Of a DNA stretch of 64,000 nt, positions 60,120 to 64,000 are shown in pieces. The stretch spans positions 5,332,001-5,396,000 of the forward strand of contig JBANDB010000001.1 in NCBI GenBank assembly GCA_037576215.1. Direction: 5' to 3'. The position numbers and the translations under genes were made by a program. The first letter of the stretch is position 1. The number at the start of each line of letters is the position of its first letter. The DNA comes from Armillaria gallica. Lineage: Eukaryota; Basidiomycota; Agaricomycetes; Agaricales; Physalacriaceae. Below the pieces are notes generated by a model. That model was given only the letters and a program-made list of their open reading frames with translations. It was not told where the DNA came from and did no database searches.

Positions 60120-60690
60120 GTCTATTAAGCCCTCTTGTAACAACAACAGGAATCTTATTCAGACACATAATTGGACAAGCTGCAAATTGATTTTGAAAGA
60201 GTTGGCCATGGCAGGGCTGGCAAAGCATGTAGAAGGGGAGGAAGAGGAAAATTTTGTGAGCTTAGGTGATGAAGTTATGGAGAGACTAACTATCAGGCAG
60301 CTTTTCAGTGAGTGCTGGTGTTTGATGCTTGGATGGTGGTAGACTAATATTTTCCTCCTTTTAAGTATAAGTGATGATTTGACAGATTACTTAGTGGGAA
60401 GGATGCAGTCAAGTAAACCCATGATCATTAAGTGAGCATAATTTCCTATTTTTACATGCTGCCAAGCTTACCCACTTGATTTTCTCAGATACATTCCATA
60501 CAGCACATTGTCAAAGGTATGCAATATTTTTTATGTGTCAAATATTTATTCATTGGCAACCCATCTAGGTGATACCTTATGGTGAGCAATTGAGAACAAG
60601 TCAGTCCTTGGAGATGAGCAGGCACTTAAAGAGAGGCAGAGAGCAGGATCACAAATTTGGAAGCATATATTTGGGTAGGTCTATGAATAC
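60120..60690 (+). pseudogene. Proline dehydrogenase 3' fragment, duplication C
   Basis: Reads HNWTSCKLILKELAMAGLAK, HVEGEEEE, LGDEVMERLTIRQLF, DDLTDYLVGRMQSSKPMIIK and YIPYSTLSKV, aligning to the last exons of PUT1 and keeping its intron positions, but with the final exon frameshifted. The copy has lost almost all CpG sites relative to 32210-32743. Confidence 0.88.
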
Positions 60691-60749
60691 AAGTTTTGGG
60701 TGAATCAAAGTAGCTGCTGAATGCTGATGTGATATATAACCTGCTTCCA

Positions 60750-63700
60750 TTATATCTTGATTGAATAACATATAACCAATGAAAGAAGAACATTCAGTGC
60801 AATGAGTACCATGAAGAGCCAATTCTGTGTATGAAAGGCTGCCTGCTCTGTCTCAGCTTGTGTATGAGTAACTGTGGTTATGTCTGTAGTGTCTTTGTTG
60901 TCATCAACAGGTGCTGGTAATGTGATTTGGTTGGTTTCATGGTCTGTCAGCTTTTTGAGTATAGTGCACAAGTAGAAGATATCAGATCTTTGCCTACTGG
61001 GAATAACTTTGACTGGATTTTTGAAGATCTCCATACCAGGAAGATGAAAATACTCGCATATATCTGCACCCTTGAGTGTGGGATCAAACCCACACATGGT
61101 GTTTAGCTCAGCAATTGTTGAAAGTCGCTTTTTCAATACTTCATACACAGTTCCATAAGCACTGAATCTAACTTTGAATCCAAAAAGAGCTTCTGCTTCT
61201 TCCATGGATATCTCATTGGATAGCTCCAGGTCACAATACCAATGAATGACAGGCCAGGAAAATGTGTTGGATTGTGGATCGAAACAGGGTTCACTGATTG
61301 TTATTGAGAGGGCAAATGTATAATCGCTGTTGGCCATAAATGTATCCAGTAATTGGAAGGGGTCATAGCATGGCCTGATATGCAGTTCAAATGACACAGG
61401 CCATGCGCATAGTACTAGACATTTGTCAGTATATTTTTCAGTCCCTCTGATATACTACACCAACCTCCAATGTATTCCATGCTGTGCATCCTATGATCAA
61501 TGTCCCTTAGGTTCTGAGAAGAGGATGATGACAGCCGTGAAGCTTGTGCAAATAATGAGTGCATCATCCACTGAGATCTTTTATAATGTTCAGACGAGGA
61601 TAGGTCCTTGGAGGATATTGTAATAAAATGTCTTTGAACAGACATATATTAAATGGTAAATGATCCACTAAATGAGCAAAGTCAGCAGAGACACATGAAT
61701 GTTCACATTGGCCATACCTAAGGGTTTGACAACCATTGCCCTGCCCTGTGCTGATATTATACAATTCCCATGCTACAGCCTGTTCAGTCAGCACAATTGG
61801 AATCCTGCCAACCACTAGATAGTCCTTAGAAAAATATTGGGTCATGGTATATACACTACCTAAGCTGTATATATCAAGGTCGCATAGATATAATGGAGTA
61901 TGACTGCCCATTAAGATATAAAGGGCATCATAAATATCTATGAGATGTTTTTTTTCCAAACTTGGACTATGACACATCAGCAAATTCCAATCCCTGGGGG
62001 ATAGGCCATCTGGAAACACCTCACGCCTGAAGCTCAAAATCACTTTAGAACACACTTTGCAGTTCTGAGCTATCTCTACAATAAAGCGGTTAAGAAAATA
62101 TCGAAATGAGAATCTGGCAAACATGATCCGGCCTTGTTCATTGATATATATGTTGCTGAGGTCCCCATCCTTTGAAGCATTGGCTGTTAGTCCATGCATG
62201 TATTTTCTCAAGGCAATTACTCACAGACAGACCGTCGGTCCAACCATGGGGAGATGTGTGATAGAGCCTACCAAGATAATCTGAGGCAGACTAATTTGAC
62301 CATTCAAGATTGATGAACAGAAAATTGGGAAATGCAGCACCTCTAAATCATTGAACTACATAAAGCATATAATTTGAGTAGCATCTACAATATATTTTGA
62401 AAAAGCGCACCAATTGAGTATAGAAGTGCAATGACTGAACTGCAGTCAAGGATGCACAGTGCCTGTGAATTGAAGTTCGTGTAGTACCTCCAGACAAGTA
62501 TAAGTTCAAAAATGCAAACTAAATTATGATTATTATTTACCATGAAGTATAATCACAGGAAAATCCAGAGATCTGCATACACCATATATTTGGGCAACAC
62601 ATGGGTGTCTAGGTTGCACAAGATGAATTTTGCATGAAAACTGCCACAAAATATTGCAGGCATACTTGAGATTCATCAGTTTATCTGCATCTGTATGGAA
62701 TTGCTAGTGGATGCATGAGCATCAAAGGATGAGACAGAGCTAGAAAACTCACTTTCATGACATCATCAATCTTCTTGTTGCTGTCATGGTGGGAACAGTA
62801 TACACGAACAATTTTAAGTCCTTCACTGTTGTCAACTTCTGCGCTATACTCATCAAGCCTCATGAAGCTGTTTAAAATAGGGCGATATGAAGAAACAATA
62901 AGTTCTTTCAAACAGATCTCCCAGCACAGGACATCTCGAACCTGAAATAATGCAACAATCAGTTGGGAGGGTCCTCATACAGAAAGATGAAAGCACAAAT
63001 ACTTTATCAGAACCCCATTTCTTCATTTGAGCATCCGCACTAACCTTGTCAGCTTTCTGGCTCTGCAAGACACCCCATGTGCATATCTCTTCACATATCC
63101 TGTCTGTCTTCTTGTCGATATCAGATATGGTATGCCATTGTGACATCTCGATAGCACTAGTAAGAGCTTCTGTACTGGTCTTTAATCCATCTTTGATGTG
63201 TGAAATAACGAGTCGTGAGTCAACGGCCGTGTGAATCTATCGACCAACCTGAGTAGACACATATTGGTGAGGATTTCAAAACGCACTAGAAAATCTTCCT
63301 TGACCACCCGCACGTGTTCCTGGTAACCCTTGATAGCGTCGGAAATGCTCTTTGCCTTCAAGAGGTGCTTGATCCCCCGGGACTTGCGCCGGGTGCTGTT
63401 TATTTTAGCAATCACATCCATCAAGTGTCTAAAAGGTGCATCATAAGCAAGGATTGAGAATTTGTTTGCGCTCACTCACACTTCAAGCTCTTTACAAACT
63501 TCACGGAAACGCAGAGCGCTACTTTCTCCGTGTGCCGTAACGGTATTTTGAACCATCTCTATTGTCTTCCCTATACTGTCTGCCAAATCTAGGAGATCCT
63601 CATTATTCTTGCCAGCTTTCTGCAACAGCAATCCCGGTTAATGATAAGACAACGAGAGGAGGAGGCTTGTCACATACTTCAATGGCCTCCAGTATGACTA

Positions 63701-63803
63701 CAGCACATCCGCAAAGACTTTTGATGTACGGAAATGGGGCCATTTCACCTGCGGCTACGCCAAGCTTGGCCACGTTAATCCAGGATTCCAGTGTGCGAGT
63801 CAT
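60750..63803 (-). CDS. MLKL/HeLo-like N-terminal domain protein with C-terminal anchor, copy C (possibly silenced)
   Basis: Full-length relative of the gene at 32808-35871: start MTRTLESWINVAKLGVAAGE at 63803, APFPYIKSLCGCAVVILEAI, RKSRGIKHLLKAKSISDAIK, VRDVLCWEICLKELIVSSY-like sequence, YSAEVDNSEGLKIVRVYCSH, NEQGRIMFARFSFRYF, then SFELHIRPCYDPFQLLDTF and the anchor FMVLIALNVLLSLVICY, SIKI, ending at 60750. Long open exons survive despite heavy CpG loss (sequence changes mostly CG to TG or CA). I cannot confirm that every splice site survives; gene or recent pseudogene are both possible. The first 60-70 codons at the 5' end lack two residues (TSN) found in copy A. The gene is convergent with the PUT1 fragment, as in A. 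Confidence 0.5.
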
Positions 63804-64000
63804 GGAGGAGGGATATTTGTTGTTGAGAAAGCAAGAGAATAGGTATGGGCACTTGGTTGAGGTTCTGTGGAAGGAAGAGGGCAGGAAGTGAAGAAGACCC
63901 CTTCACTAGGTGCTTCTTATGGCAGGCTTCATTTTCGCACACAAATGATATATCATCCAGCTGAGTATAGCAGTATATATAGCACTAGCGATAATTATAT

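Overview
The window is nuclear DNA of a filamentous basidiomycete, most likely a mushroom-forming agaricomycete. The evidence is dense genes broken by many 45-70 nt GT-AG introns, and families typical of that group: CAP10/GT90 glycosyltransferases with a basidiomycete exon plan, DUF6534 membrane proteins, a MYND-finger protein, and proteins with a fungal MLKL/HeLo-like N-terminal helical domain. No bacterial, organellar or viral signature was seen. All gene models come from reading the sequence, with exons joined by eye.

Layout. 1-1.4 kb: 5' part of a Ran1-like Ser/Thr kinase (minus). 1.7-10.8 kb: three tandem minus-strand GT90 genes with identical six-exon structure; the first carries a one-base frameshift. 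12.3-13.5 kb: a class I SAM methyltransferase (minus). 14.2-17.2 kb: an unrecognised four-exon gene and a secreted low-complexity protein. 18.7-32.7 kb: a core housekeeping block comprising a WW-domain protein, a divergent UNC-50 gene, calcineurin A, a DUF6534 protein, BCP1/BCCIP and proline dehydrogenase. 32.8-35.9 kb: a MLKL_NTD-like protein with a C-terminal membrane anchor, convergent with proline dehydrogenase. 41.1-43.0 kb: a MYND-finger protein. 52.3-54.0 kb: a possible small gene and a second DUF6534 gene.

From about 36 kb to the end the window is built largely from broken copies of its own genes. The unit proline dehydrogenase 3' end / MLKL-like gene / non-coding block / GT90 / methyltransferase occurs three times: A at 31-41 kb, B at 43-52 kb and C at 57-64 kb. 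B and C hold fragments only, apart from a long MLKL-like copy in C. Junctions include an in-frame GT90-methyltransferase fusion, a GT90-Sin3 PAH1 junction, an inversion scar and a 393-bp hAT-like MITE with an 8-bp target duplication inside a GT90 pseudogene. Copy C has lost nearly all CpG sites by C-to-T type changes over about 2 kb, as expected of methylated or RIP-like silenced duplicates.

Functionally the single-copy genes form an ordinary housekeeping block (Ca2+/calmodulin phosphatase signalling, proline catabolism, Golgi trafficking, ribosome/nuclear export chaperoning). The accessory part is a site of repeated segmental duplication of a glycan-modifying enzyme, a methyltransferase and a candidate membrane-acting immune or cell-death protein.
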